Assembly: GCA_017506865.1 (NCBI GenBank)
Contig: JAFCMP010000557.1
Coordinates: forward strand, 496,001-560,000
Source of the DNA: Tribonema minus
Taxonomy: Eukaryota; Sar; Xanthophyceae; Tribonematales; Tribonemataceae
DNA: 64,000 bases
Direction of reading: 5' to 3'
Shown here: positions 53,738 through 64,000 of the stretch, in pieces
Layout: every line of letters starts with the position of its first letter
How positions within the stretch are numbered: the first letter of the stretch is position 1
Translations under genes and position numbers: made by a program
The notes under the pieces: model-generated
Told to the model about the DNA's origin: nothing
Database searches by the model: none
Seen by the model: the letters and a program-made list of their open reading frames with translations, nothing else

Positions 53738-55441
53738 ACGCGCCGCGCGCGCCCTCGGAGATTACGCCATGGTTTTTGGCCAGGTTTTCGGCGCACACCT
53801 GTAGCAACGCCCTCACCCCTCTACTGACGTCAGCACGCCGCCCACGTGTACACGCACACCGCCGCGGTGGCCGTCCTAGCGGCGCACGCCCGCTAACACG
53901 CGCCCTCCACGCCGCGCCCCATATCACAAAAGTGTGGAGAGAGGAGAGAGCCGTTTGGGCTGGTAGACTCTCCCCGCCCCCCCGCCCCCCCTCTATTTCT
54001 GTATAAAGGTTTATTAATGTAATGGGTGCCTCTGTGGGGCCCGCCCCTGCCTAGTCAATCCTTCTCCGTGTGTGTTCTGATTGGGTTTTGTGGTGTGTTT
54101 TGAAAGCCTCTTGTAGCTTCCCAGCATGCTGTGTTGTCAGATAATGCTTGCTCATGCTTTCAGTCATCATTGTGCGCGTTGAGCTGCAGCTGATGCCAAT
54201 GATTGAGAAACTCAACAGAGGCAGAGTACATTCAATCTGCGCAGTAGTGTAGATCCAGCTGTGACGGTCATTGCCTGTACATGGACCGTGTTGTTGGGAG
54301 CTTGTATGCTGCACATCCAGTGCATCATGCCGATAGATACATCTGGTAACAAATCACACCCTTTGCAAAGCAAATGACACTTGAGCTGCTATGCACCATA
54401 GGAGAGCGCATCAAAGCCTACGAGGGCAAGGTGTCTCAAAAAGCATACCCCATGTCTTAACATCGTAGCTTCGTCACAAGCACATAACTCAGTCCCACAT
54501 GTCTTTGCGGTGGCCACAGTTTCCTGTGTGAGCAGTTGTGCACCTTTCACAAGAAAGGCATGAATGGCTGCCTCATCCTGAGTATGTTGCATCTCAAAGC
54601 CAAGGAGACAAGTGCACATTTCTGGACCAAGCAAGGAGCGTGCAGCCCAGCAACCACTTTAAGTGGGGCCACTGCAAGCAGAAGTTGCAAGAAGCAAACA
54701 TCAAAGGGGCTTCATATTCGTATGAGCGCTGTGGGGCAACAGAACTAGCTTCAGAGTAAAACCTATGTAGCACGCCGCTTGCTCAACCGCGCCGCAAGAT
54801 TTCTGTGCAGAAGTGACTGGTCCAAGATCTGGGGTGCAAGGCTTGCACCTGCTGGCCGGTAGCTTGTGGGCCCTCGCAAAGGTTTAAAAGGATGGCGCAC
54901 GCATATGCTCAACAGCAGCAGCTTCTTTACGATGGCAGCGCGTCTCACCAGCACTGATGTGCCATCACAAGCATCCTTTCAACATGCCCATGAAAAGGTC
55001 ACCGGTTGCCGTTGAGCATATGCCATAATGGTCCCAGCCTGACATAACAATCACACGCCAATGACTTGTTGAAAGGGTTGTCCAGTGTGCTAGCCCACGA
55101 CCCTGGAGCCGTTGCCAATTACCTGCAACACCATTGCTGACCACCTCTATCTGGCAGCCCGTGCAGCAGCGGCAGTGCTCCGGAGCCGCCCAACGTGACA
55201 TCCAAGAAGCTAATTCCTCTCTCAGTGATCACATCATGCCAGACGCCCTTTAAAAAAAGCTTGTTGAAGGCAACCTCCCGGGGGGGGCAAAAAAAGCACC
55301 TTATTTGCATGCACGCGCACAGGCGCACGCGCGCGGTCACATCGGTGACGTGGCTAGCTTGCTTTGGATCTTCGCCCTCAAAGGGCACACACAGCCCTTG
55401 TGCGCAGAATCACTCCATCGCTTCAGCAACCAACCATCAAC
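53738..55441. other. Intergenic; no confident gene
   Basis: It starts with the 3' flank of the 111-aa gene (GTATAAAGGTTTATTAATG near 54000). Short open frames on the minus strand (54389-54634, 54965-55201, 55119-55388) are adjacent but in different phases and unlike any family I know; they could be remnants of an old element. The last ~50 bp is the LHC 5' UTR (CAACCAACCATCAAC before the ATG). Confidence 0.45.
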
Positions 55442-56915
55442 ATGAAGGCCTGCGCAGCTGCCCTCCTCCTGGCCGCCGGGGCCAATGCCTTCGTCGCCCC
55501 CAACGCCCTGCGGGTGAGCCTTGTCTCTGATTGACAAAGAATAGGTTTATGTTGAATCGTGAACAAGCTTTGCCAGCGCGGAGGAAAGCGTTGTGTGTGT
55601 CTCGTGCAGGCACCCCTTGCAGTTCACACGCTCACTCGCTACGAGTGCTTCCCTGCTGCCTTGCCAGATATGCTATAGAGGTTCATCGCGCAGTTTAGTA
55701 TCCGGCAGACGCGTGCTGCTCCCCTTCGAGCTTGCGCTTCTCAAGCTGACTTGCTGCCAGCTTCTCAAGCTGGCATTGCTGCCAGCTTGCCTGCAAAGCC
55801 ACCGCAACAAGTCCAGACGAGCTCCGACAGCTCATGGACTCGGTGCATGCTCTGCTCTTGAGCCAGGACGGCACAACACACACCAGCACCCCGCGCGTAT
55901 GTTTGTGCTGCTTCATGCTAGCTTCATTCGTTTGAACCTCTTACAAAAACCAACAGTCCTGTGCATCAGCATCTGATAGGAAACCAGCTTCTGACAACAC
56001 TGCATCCTTTCCGTCTTCCTCAACAGGCGGCGGTCCCCAGCAGCTCCTCGGCCATGAAGATGAGCTTCGAGAACGAGGCTGGTGTGGTGGCTCCTCTGGG
56101 CTACTGGGACCCGGCTGGCTTCAGCGCTGACGGCGATGTGGAGAAGTTCAACCGCTACCGCGCCATCGAGATCAAGCACGGCCGTGTTGCCCAGCTTGCC
56201 ATGTGAGTTGACTCAGACTTTCCGTTGCAACACGAGTAGTCAAAAGGCTGTCTGCACAGTTGCACTGCAGTGTCTGCAGCTGTGCCGAACATGACTGAAC
56301 TTGTCTGTTGTCAGCGTTGTTTTTTGTGGAATAGCTGTGTGGTTTACTTCAGATGCGCTAGCCATGTACGCCGGGATGTGTGCACGCGCTTGGGTGTACC
56401 ATGCCCTTTCCTACGCACCCAACAAATTATATCCACCATTGCGCGGCACTTTGAGCGCGCCCACTCCCATCAGACAATACGACGCTGTTGTTCACCCGCA
56501 TGTCTCTTTCCTCCCCCTGTGCACTCTACTATCTTCCAGGCTCCACACATTCGTGACCCACTTCTACAAGTTCGACGGCCTGGTGTCTGCTGGCGACGGC
56601 ATCCCCTCCACCATCCCCTACGGCTTCGGCGCCATCGGCCCCTGGCCCATTGCCGGCGTGGCGCAGGTCCTCCTGTTCTGCTCCGCCCTGGAGATCCTGG
56701 CCCCCCAGAAGGAGGACAAGGCCCCCGGAGACGTGCAGCCCGACACTGGCGCGTTCCCCAAGCTGGAGCAGTACGACGACGAGGGTGCCTTTGAGATCCA
56801 GACCAAGGAGATCAACAACGGCCGCCTGGCCATGGTTGCCTGGACTGGCGCCACCGTTGCCGCGTTCCTCACCGGCGGCCAGGACCCCATCGACACCCTG
56901 CTCAGCAAGTTCTAA
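55442..56915 (+). CDS. Fucoxanthin-chlorophyll a/c light-harvesting protein, copy A, 207 aa
   Basis: Binds chlorophyll a/c and carotenoid in the thylakoid antenna. Exons: 55442-55513, 56027-56202, 56540-56915; 624 nt, in frame. Exon 1 is exactly the targeting signal: MKACAAALLLAAGANA, then FVAP. The mature protein starts near MSFENEAGVVAPLG. The first membrane helix carries the pigment-binding EIKHGRVAQLAM motif. A middle segment with IAGVAQVLLFCSALEIL follows. The third helix carries the matching KEINNGRLAMVAWTGATVAA motif. Length is normal for the family. The coding exons are nearly identical to the inverted copy B, while the introns differ. The 3' UTR just after the stop is also conserved between A and B. 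Confidence 0.95.
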
Positions 56916-58574
56916 ATTGTTTCTTTTGTGACACCCATGTTATTACACCCCCTTAAAACCAAGGCGATGCGTGCCTACCGGCGACAGCCCCTTTAATCTC
57001 ACAATTTTGACAAATGCCCCCATGACTCTGACTCTTTATTGTGGTGTTGCCTGCCCTTTGTAAGAGAAGTCGGTGTTGAGCATCTGCTTGCGCTTGCACG
57101 GCTTGTGTGTGTGTCTGTGATGGTTTGTTGAACACTTGTTGGTCTGCGCCCTTGTACAGCCAGCAGAGCCAAGGTGCCTTGATCAGCAGCAGTTGTTTTC
57201 TGAGGCCAGCACTGGTGCAATGCTGTGGGCCCTGTGCATGCTGTGCGTAGCACTGGTTGGGTGGTAGATAGATCACTGACTAGACACATGCCGCATTTTG
57301 TCACAATGTGCGTGCACATACCTCTGCGCAGCATGAATGTTGCATCACACATTAGGGCAACCTAGGCATGACCAAACACTGCATGCCAACAGCACCTGAT
57401 GCAAGAGTTTCCCTTTCTACGAACATTGGCAAAATCCAACAACGCGCAATAACGCTTTAAAACGTGCTGCGAACGCACTCGAGTGCGTTAATGCGCATTT
57501 CTGCCACAAGCTTGCATGCTTCTTTTTTCACATGATGTGCGTTAAAACGCGTTCAAACGCGTTATAAAGCGTTTTCCGAACAAACGCACTTCAACGCGTT
57601 TTGCCCGTGTGGAGGTTTCAATCCTGTTGAGGGTCAACAAACGCACTTTAATGCGTTATAACGCGTTTCTGGCAGTGGCGTGCACAGATTAGTTTAGAAT
57701 GTAGTGGAACTCTTCTGCAAGTCATCACTGACATGATACATGCCTGTGAATGCGCACCAAAGAGAATTGCAAAGAAAGGCGTCTCGCTCAGCTTTGGTTC
57801 CCATGTACTTATGATCTTGTATTTATAGCAGCCCCAAGGTGGGCTTGATGCGTTGGATAAGAATGCAAAAAACTAAAATCGGACGGGCCCTTAGAGCCCT
57901 GCGTTGCAGGCTTGTACTAGACTCATGGGGGGCAGACACAGCGGCACCCAGTCTGAGCCACACCTATCGTAGCCGATGTCTCCATCTCTTGAGCGAAAAC
58001 GCCGGAGGACCGCGGTTATGCCTCTAGTATACATTTGGGCCAGAGGCGCCCGGTCCTCGATTCCTTGCCTAAGCACGCCGCTGACGTGCCTGGCCGAGGT
58101 TCTCTTTCTTGCGTGTTCAAGCAAACGATCTACAGTGTGCCCTGATGCTATCCGTATCCCCATGTTCCAATATCCCCTGCTGCTGCCCAAAGCCGTATCC
58201 TCACCACACGCGACTCCGCAGCTCCTGCTCACAGCCAGCATCTCCCATCCCCTTGCTGCCTGATGCACCCTCGCCACCATCAGCGCCACCGCGAGTGCTG
58301 CCGCACCTCTCGGTGCTAACGAGCAGTATATATGTTCCCATGTACACACAGCAAGAAAGGCGCCCACCGGCCGTATGCAGGATACTCTTGTTGTGTGTGT
58401 GTGTGGTGTGTGTGTGTTAAAGTTCCTCGTGCTTGTGCTCGCAATTGCAAGCCACTTTTCACATTGCCCCCCTTCCCCGGGCCCCCACCCACCCCACCCC
58501 CCTACGAAGGTTGGTCTGAATGTATGCAGGCATACATGGGTTCAGCATGCAACAGGAAGCATACACAGTGAAAC
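56916..58574. other. Intergenic downstream of LHC copy A
   Basis: The first ~65 bp is 3' UTR conserved with copy B. It contains the AACGC-motif cluster listed separately, a (TG)n tract at about 58397-58418 and C-rich runs near 58470-58500. No supported gene. Confidence 0.5.
57441..57667. repeat. Cluster of AACGC / AACGCGTT palindromic motifs
   Basis: Within 227 bp the cores AACGC, GCGTT, AACGCGTT and AACGCACTT recur more than a dozen times in both orientations. They include a perfect 18-bp palindrome at 57472-57489 (AACGCACTCGAGTGCGTT) and three AACGCGTT octamers around 57546-57600. The sequence is otherwise A/T-rich. This is not a simple tandem repeat. It could be a binding-site array, a replication-related element or a structured RNA end. 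Confidence 0.75.
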
Positions 58575-58964
58575 ATGCTCAGATTCTCTCGTTCAAAAGT
58601 TGTGGCTACTGTACGCTCAGGTATTGTCAGATGTCGAGGTGTACGCATTTGCATCGCCAACATCTACCACAGGAAGCGAGGCATTGACTCATCGGATGTG
58701 CATGAAACAGGGCTATCACTGGTGCGTGCCCGCGGGGAGGCACAATTCAATGTGACAACTGATGAACTCATTGAGATTCAAGAGAGACTGTGGTCATATG
58801 CAATACAAGCAGTAGATGGTGGCGAGATTAGGGTGGCCATGTTCACGCGTCTGATGAGGAGGGGGGGGGGGCATGTTGAGGGTTATATTGTTGGACTGGA
58901 CGGCAGCCTGAGAGTGCAAAACGAGGCCTTTTTCAATCATCTGTCAACAAATCACATTGAGTGA
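58575..58964 (+). CDS. Uncertain open frame, 129 aa
   Basis: A single frame starting MLRFSRSKVVATVRSG and ending FNHLSTNHIE. Its amino-acid mix is more protein-like than neighbouring chance frames (balanced acidic and basic residues, LIEIQERLWSYAIQ helix-like stretch). It matches no family I recognise, and no introns or neighbours support it. It could be a chance frame or a fragment. Confidence 0.2.
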   Translation: MLRFSRSKVVATVRSGIVRCRGVRICIANIYHRKRGIDSSDVHETGLSLVRARGEAQFNVTTDELIEIQERLWSYAIQAVDGGEIRVAMFTRLMRRGGGHVEGYIVGLDGSLRVQNEAFFNHLSTNHIE

Positions 58965-59538
58965 AGCACACGGCAATGGCTCAGCAATGCCTTCAGAGGT
59001 ATCCCTACTGCAAAGTATACGATATCAGTCAGCAAGGACAGTCCAAGTCTGGCGGTCTCGACACTTTCACACATTGCCACCTGCCGTACCATTTTTGATG
59101 TACTTCTAGGTCTTTGTACAGCTAGAGCCTGCATGCCGAAACAAGCCACGTTGCCTAAGTGCCCTTGCTGAGCACTGTGCTGCTGCGTCAAGGGCTGCCT
59201 TGACGGTACAGGCAGCTCATTTGCGTGGACACCAACCACAGCGGAGCGCTGCACTCGCCTGCACTGCACAATGGAATGTGAGGCTGCTCTAGCCTGCCAT
59301 GAAGAGATATGCTGGCAGCAGTATGGCAACATTGGCGGCAGCACACTCGCACTAAGCACGGTGACGGCAGCAAAAAAAAGCACACAGAAAGGCAGCCGTT
59401 GTGCTGGCGCCCGCTGCTGGTGCCAGTGCTCAGCTTCCATTGCCGCTCGGCGTCAAGGCGGTGGCAGTGCTCAATGCCACTGCGCGCCCTGTCCCGGGCG
59501 CGTGTTGCGCCGGAGCCATTGACGTGGTGATGCTCATG

Positions 59539-59658
59539 CTGCCGCTGCCGCTGCCGCTGCCGCTGCCGCTGCCGCTGCCGCTGCCGCTGCCGCTGCCGCT
59601 GCCGCTGCCGCTGCCGCTGCCGCTGCCGCTGCCGCTGCCGCTGCCGCTGCCGCTGCCG
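59539..59658. repeat. (CTGCCG)20 hexanucleotide microsatellite
   Basis: Exactly 20 uninterrupted units, followed to about 59880 by degenerate CCGCTGCCGTTGCC-type sequence. It is open in several frames on both strands (Pro-Leu, Gly-Ser or Ala repeats), which explains the long overlapping frames here. Confidence 0.95.
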
Positions 59659-62167
59659 ACGGCAGTGGCGCCGCCGTGCTGCCACCGATGACGACGCCGC
59701 TGCCGTTGCCACCGTTGCCGCATTGCCACGGCTGCCGCTGTTGCCGATACCGCCGCCGACGCCGACGATGCCGCGTTGCCACGGCTGCCGCTGTTGCCGG
59801 TACCGCCGCCCCCGCTGACAATGCCGCCGCTGCTGCTGTTGTTGTCGCTGCCGCTGCTGCCGCTGCCGTCGAAGCAGTTCCCCAGTCCACCTGCTTCAGC
59901 CTGGTGTACCCCTGCTGCACCATGCACAGTGTCGGAGGCGACCTCGTGCGCATGAAGTGCGGCTTCTGCATGAGAATCTGCCAAAAGTGGCCAGCCAGGT
60001 GTCTTCTGCCAGCAGCGCAAGTGCTGAAGTGCGAAGTCAATGCTTAACGCCCAACTCACGTTCAGCTGCTTGCTTACCTGCTGAGACCAAGCAGCGGTGA
60101 GGGGTGGCAGTGAGCGGGACGCAATGTGACAGGGCATTCAGGCATGTATGCTTGTGTTTTTTTAGGACTTGCAGAATGAAGTCAAAGCCTCGCAGAAATT
60201 GACGGCATCAATTTGACTCGCTGGAGCCTCCTCACCCTAACCCCCGCGGTGACCCTCGCCACAACTTCAACCCTGGTCGCCGAGCGCTGCTTGCCGTGAG
60301 GCGCTACACCTGCTTGAGCGCTGCTGTTGCTGCCACCGCTGCTGCTGCTGAACAAGCTGCCGGCCGCGTCAACGCATGCCGTGTACCAGCAAGAGCACTT
60401 CAAGCATCTGCAACACCATTCCGTCAAGAGGCCTGCCTGAGTGCCAGACGTGGAAGCGGCGCCGCATCCGGGGCTCACCTGCCACTGACGTGTTGTTCCT
60501 GCGTGGGTGCCCGGCGCAGGTGCACGAGACGTTCGACGTGCGCCCGCAGCCGACCTTGTTGCAGCCATTCGCTGCAGCAAAGCATGAGAGGGGGGCACAG
60601 GCGTCAGTGAGCAATCCTGAGTGTGTAGTACGCTCAAGGGTGAGGTCATAAATGTACCATGCAGCTGACTAGTGATGACACTGAATCATTTGTAACGTCA
60701 TAAACTGGAATGTGAGCGAGGTACACATTTCAACAAGGTCAGGGTCGGAGTCGTAAATGCGCACCGCCACGCCTACCTCTTGCCCCTACCCCAAATCCCC
60801 CACAATGTATGCCTAGCAAGGTCAAGTCACGGTTCCAGCCTGCCTGAGTGCTCAACGCAAATTTGCGTGTCTGCGTGCAAATTCATAGTCAAGGTGATGG
60901 GACTGACCTTCCAAAGCTGGATATCACAGAGCAGCGTGCCTGCGACCTGCGTCAGCAGTGACTCAAGGCATGGAGCTGCTGCTCACTGTTAAACTGAGCC
61001 TGGCACGCGCTGGTGCATCACAGCAAAAGGCACAGTATATAAATGCAGCCACCAGCACTAACACAACATACAAATTCAAAAGTGCCGGCCGCCGCGAGGC
61101 CTCTGTCGTAGGCAACTTTGTACAGGCCTGGAAGACGCATGTGATGCCGATGCTTTCTGAAATGCACAACGATTGTGAACGCATCTGTGAGGGGCGGTCA
61201 CGACGCACCGCACAGGCAGTTTCAATGGGGGCGTTTGATGCGCGGCACAGCCACCCTGTTGCCGGCATGCATGCCTACATCATCATCCATGGTCATCTAC
61301 ATCATCATCCATGGTCATCCACCACATACTTTTTATTATCTACCTCATACCTGTGCTTGCCGTTTGATGTGCAGACACCCCTGCCAAATGGTGAATGGTG
61401 CTGTTGTTAAGTACTCAGAGCCACAACAGCTGCCACGCGCGTGTGCCTTGCAAACCCTCCTGTGGATGCTGCATACATTGCGGTAGCAGTGCAAATGTGA
61501 TGCGCATGTGCTGTGGTCTCTTGAGGCCAGCAAGCAGCTGCCATTTGCTTTGCTTATGCCCAATGCCTCCATGCATGTACGCGATGATGGCATGTGGCAG
61601 TGATGGATGCCTACATACCTGCAGCAGTGTAGAGGTGAGGCGCACGTGGAGGTATCAATTGCATCTGCCTACGATAAACATGTGCCTGTCAAATCGGTAT
61701 CAGTCGACGAGGAAACTCGCACAAACTCACCACGTGATAGCGCACCAGCAGATTCGCAACTGGCGGAGTGACTGTTGAGCATGCATACGCCTGCCGCTCA
61801 GCCTACGGTGCTCACATGAAGCAAATGCACCAAGTTACAACTATTTAAGTACTCAAAACCAACTGCATTTTTGCACATTTGAGGCATGGCCTGTACATGC
61901 TGATGGTTGTCCAGATAAACCGATAGATGCTGAGTGCTGACAATCAACAGTGCAACCATGATCACCAAATGTAAATTAAGCCTCTGGAGCAGCAACGTGA
62001 TCCCACAGTCATGAGCCAAGCACAAACAAGAGTACAAACAAGGGAACACTAAAGACGTACACCGCAAGTTCACGTCAAAAAAGTGCATTGTAATGGCAGT
62101 GTCCAGTAGGCACGCAGCGCCTTGGTTTAAAGGGGGTTTAAAACATGTGTGTCACAAGAGAAACAAT
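59659..62167. other. Intergenic; no confident gene
   Basis: A locally GC-rich patch at about 60440-60600 has coding-like composition. One minus-strand frame there is Cys-rich (NGCNKVGCGR, SCTCAG) and ends in a donor-like GGTGAG, so an isolated exon is conceivable but not supported. A short direct repeat (CATCATCCATGGTCATC) lies at about 61278-61320. The last ~70 bp is the 3' UTR of LHC copy B. Confidence 0.4.
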
Positions 62168-63586
62168 TTAGGACAGCTTGCTGAGCAGGGTGTCGATGGG
62201 GTCCTGGCCGCCGGTGAGGAACGCGGCAACGGTGGCGCCAGTCCAGGCAACCATCGCGAGGCGGCCGTTGTTGATCTCCTTTGTCTGGATCTCAAAGGCA
62301 CCCGCGTCGTCGTACTGCTCCAGCTTGGGGAACGCGCCAGTGTCGGGCTGCACGTCTCCGGGGGCCTTGTCCTCCTTCTGGGGGGCCAGGATCTCCAGCG
62401 CGGAGCAGAACAGGAGGACCTGCGCCACGCCGGCAATGGGCCAGGGGCCGATGGCGCCGAAGCCGTAGGGGATGGTGGAGGGGATGCCGTCACCAGCAGA
62501 CACCAGGCCGTCGAACTTGTAGAAGTGGGTCACGAATGTGTGGAGCCTGGGAGAAACAAAGGGGTGCAGGGGGCAAAGCATGTGAGAAACAGTGCCGCAC
62601 AGTGTTGAAGAAAATGCAGAGGAGAGCATCGAAAAGTACCTCAAAAGAGCTAACTTAAGGGTGGGTGTATTGTGAAGTATCGACAAGGGGTGCATTGGAA
62701 CGGAACAAGAGCAGCAGCGGTTTGTGAACTAGCATTGCTGCACACTATCAAGAAGCACAAATCAAACGCAAACCTCTCCTTTTGATCTGCTCTTGTGAAC
62801 ATTTCAGCATTTGCTGGTGGGTGATTGGAGGCGGGTGACTGGCTACATCTGACAGAGCACATTTATCTGCAGCAGGCCCGCGAAAGAATGTGTGGTGTCT
62901 GACAGGCACTGTCACGCAGACAGCCTATTGAGTTGAGGGCAGCGCTGCTCTAAAATGCCAATGCCAAGACCAAGTCCAAGGGGCTATCAAATTGCTGAGC
63001 AAACTCACATGGCAAGCTGGGCAACACGGCCGTGCTTGATCTCAATGGCGCGGTAGCGGTTGAACTTCTCCACATCGCCGTCAGCGCTGAAGCCAGCCGG
63101 GTCCCAGTAGCCCAGAGGGGCCACCACGCCAGCCTCGTTCTCGAAGCTCATCTTCATGGCCGAGGAGCTGCTGGGGACCGCCGCCTGGTGAATATTAGTA
63201 TGGAGGCAGGCTTGTCAGAACCCGCATATGTAGATGCTCACCTGATCGCTGGTCATGACTAGTTGCAGCTCCATGGAGCCGAGCCAGCAACAATGCCAGC
63301 CAGGTCGGCAAAAGCGCCAAGGCATGGCAAAGGCTTTGTTGGATATGCTGTGAAGCAGTGCATCTACGCGATGGCCTGCCGATCAGCAGAGGCAGTCCCC
63401 TATATTGCTTGAGCTGCTAACGCTGCGCCCACATCGGCCACTGAGCTTATGGAGGCATCCTTCATCGACACACTATTCAATCTTACAGATCATCGAGCAG
63501 AAGCAAGAGCTTACCCGCAGGGCGTTGGGGGCAACGAAGGCGTTGGCCCCGGCGGCGATGAGGAGGGCAGCTGCGCAGGCCTTCAT
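62168..63586 (-). CDS. Fucoxanthin-chlorophyll a/c light-harvesting protein, copy B, 208 aa
   Basis: Same family and role as copy A, in inverted orientation. Exons on the minus strand: 63586-63515, 63184-63009, 62546-62168; 627 nt, in frame, with exon 1 and exon 2 lengths identical to copy A. The protein differs from A at only a few places: LIAAGANA in the signal, DAG for DEG near QYDD, and an end reading SKLS for SKF. Both pigment-binding motifs (EIKHGRVAQLAM, EINNGRLAMVAW) are intact. Introns are 330 and 462 nt against 513 and 337 in A and show no obvious similarity. It faces copy C head-to-head across 246 bp. Confidence 0.95.
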
Positions 63587-63832
63587 GATGATGGGTGGAT
63601 GTTGTTGGGTGCTGAGAGGCTGGAGTGATCACAACCTGGGCTCGCGAACTTGGTGCGTGCCTCTCAAAAACCGTTGGCGCCCCTTGGCAGGATCCAACGT
63701 CAAGAAAGTGTCAAGCCACGTAGGCGTGGGGCGGACAGCTTGACTTTCGATCCTGGCCGGGACAAAACAGGCAAGCTAGCGCAACGAACATTCACTCCCT
63801 CTGTTTACAGTCACCAACAACCACCCATCAAC
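63587..63832. promoter_or_regulatory. Shared divergent promoter region of LHC copies B and C
   Basis: 246 bp between the two start codons. No TATA box is seen. Each side ends in an A/C-rich leader: CAACAACCACCCATCAAC before copy C, CACCCAACAACATCCACCC before copy B, CAACCAACCATCAAC before copy A. Shared light regulation is a reasonable inference. Confidence 0.6.
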
Positions 63833-64000
63833 ATGAAGGCCTGCGCAGCTGCCCTCCTCCTCGCCGCCGGGGCCAACGCCTTCGTCGCCCCCAACGCCCT
63901 GCGGGTAAGCTGTGTGCTCTGATTGAGTAGCGCTTAATCTGCTGCTGTAGCGGTCGGCAATGCCTTCATAAGCTTAGGACGTGTGAAAGGAGCGCAAGTT
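63833..64000 (+). CDS. Light-harvesting protein, copy C (partial, runs off the window)
   Basis: Exon 1 (63833-63904, 72 nt) encodes MKACAAALLLAAGANA then FVAPNALR, the same targeting peptide as copy A, followed by a GTAAGC donor. The rest of the visible sequence is intron; later exons lie beyond 64000. Assignment rests on exon 1 identity and the matching exon length and phase. Confidence 0.85.

Noticed and set aside
54389..55388. Transposon remnant from three short minus-strand frames
   Set aside because: No terminal repeats, target duplication or recognisable transposase or reverse-transcriptase motif seen.
59430..60137. 235-aa minus-strand frame with Gly-Ser repeats
   Set aside because: Created by the (CTGCCG)20 microsatellite; other frames over it are open as well.
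1..64000. tRNA, rRNA or organellar gene content
   Set aside because: No cloverleaf-like or rRNA-like segment was noticed by eye; a covariance search would be needed to be sure.

Overview
The window looks like nuclear DNA from a photosynthetic alga with a complex red-lineage plastid, most likely a stramenopile. Three points support this. (1) Three genes encode fucoxanthin/chlorophyll a/c-type light-harvesting proteins, and another encodes a small protein; all start with a signal peptide followed by a Phe-containing transit motif (ANA-FVAP, VAA-FAP). (2) A cofactor-dependent phosphoglycerate mutase carries what looks like a mitochondrial presequence, as in the mitochondrial half-glycolysis of stramenopiles. 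(3) The genes are intron-rich, with very GC-rich exons and GT-AG (a few GC-AG) introns. A haptophyte cannot be excluded. I can name no species. TTAGGG telomere-type tracts are scattered through introns and intergenic DNA.

Layout: 1-17776 (+), an RNA-dependent RNA polymerase (RDR, RNA-silencing family) in about 20 exons, with a nonsense codon, three single-base indels and a changed catalytic motif, so probably a pseudogene. 19963-33050 (+), a 1373-aa MAP-kinase-kinase-like kinase in 11 exons. 34276-38098 (-), phosphoglycerate mutase, 6 exons. 38217-45718 (+), a WDR70-like WD40 protein with an N-terminal NIPP1-like FHA domain, 7 exons. 46359-50226 (+), a divergent signal-peptide-bearing protein kinase, 4 exons. 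51635-53737 (+), a 111-aa putative plastid protein, 4 exons. 55442-56915 (+), 62168-63586 (-) and 63833 to the window end (+), three light-harvesting protein genes. For every model except the RDR, exon lengths and splice phases close exactly to a whole number of codons.

The most unusual feature is a repeated architecture in the introns of the first four genes. Short tandem copies of an exon edge, with its splice donor or acceptor, lie inside the neighbouring intron ('exon-edge echoes'). They occur at almost every long intron of the RDR, MKK, PGAM and WDR70 genes, often as 2-4 unit arrays in different stages of decay. I did not see them in the divergent kinase, the 111-aa gene or the light-harvesting genes. 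In the RDR the echoes sometimes keep the ancestral frame or catalytic residue that the main exon has lost.

Functionally the genes are unrelated: silencing, signalling, carbon metabolism, nuclear WD40/FHA function and light harvesting. The last 13 kb is a plastid-protein cluster containing an inverted light-harvesting pair and a head-to-head pair that share a 246-bp spacer.
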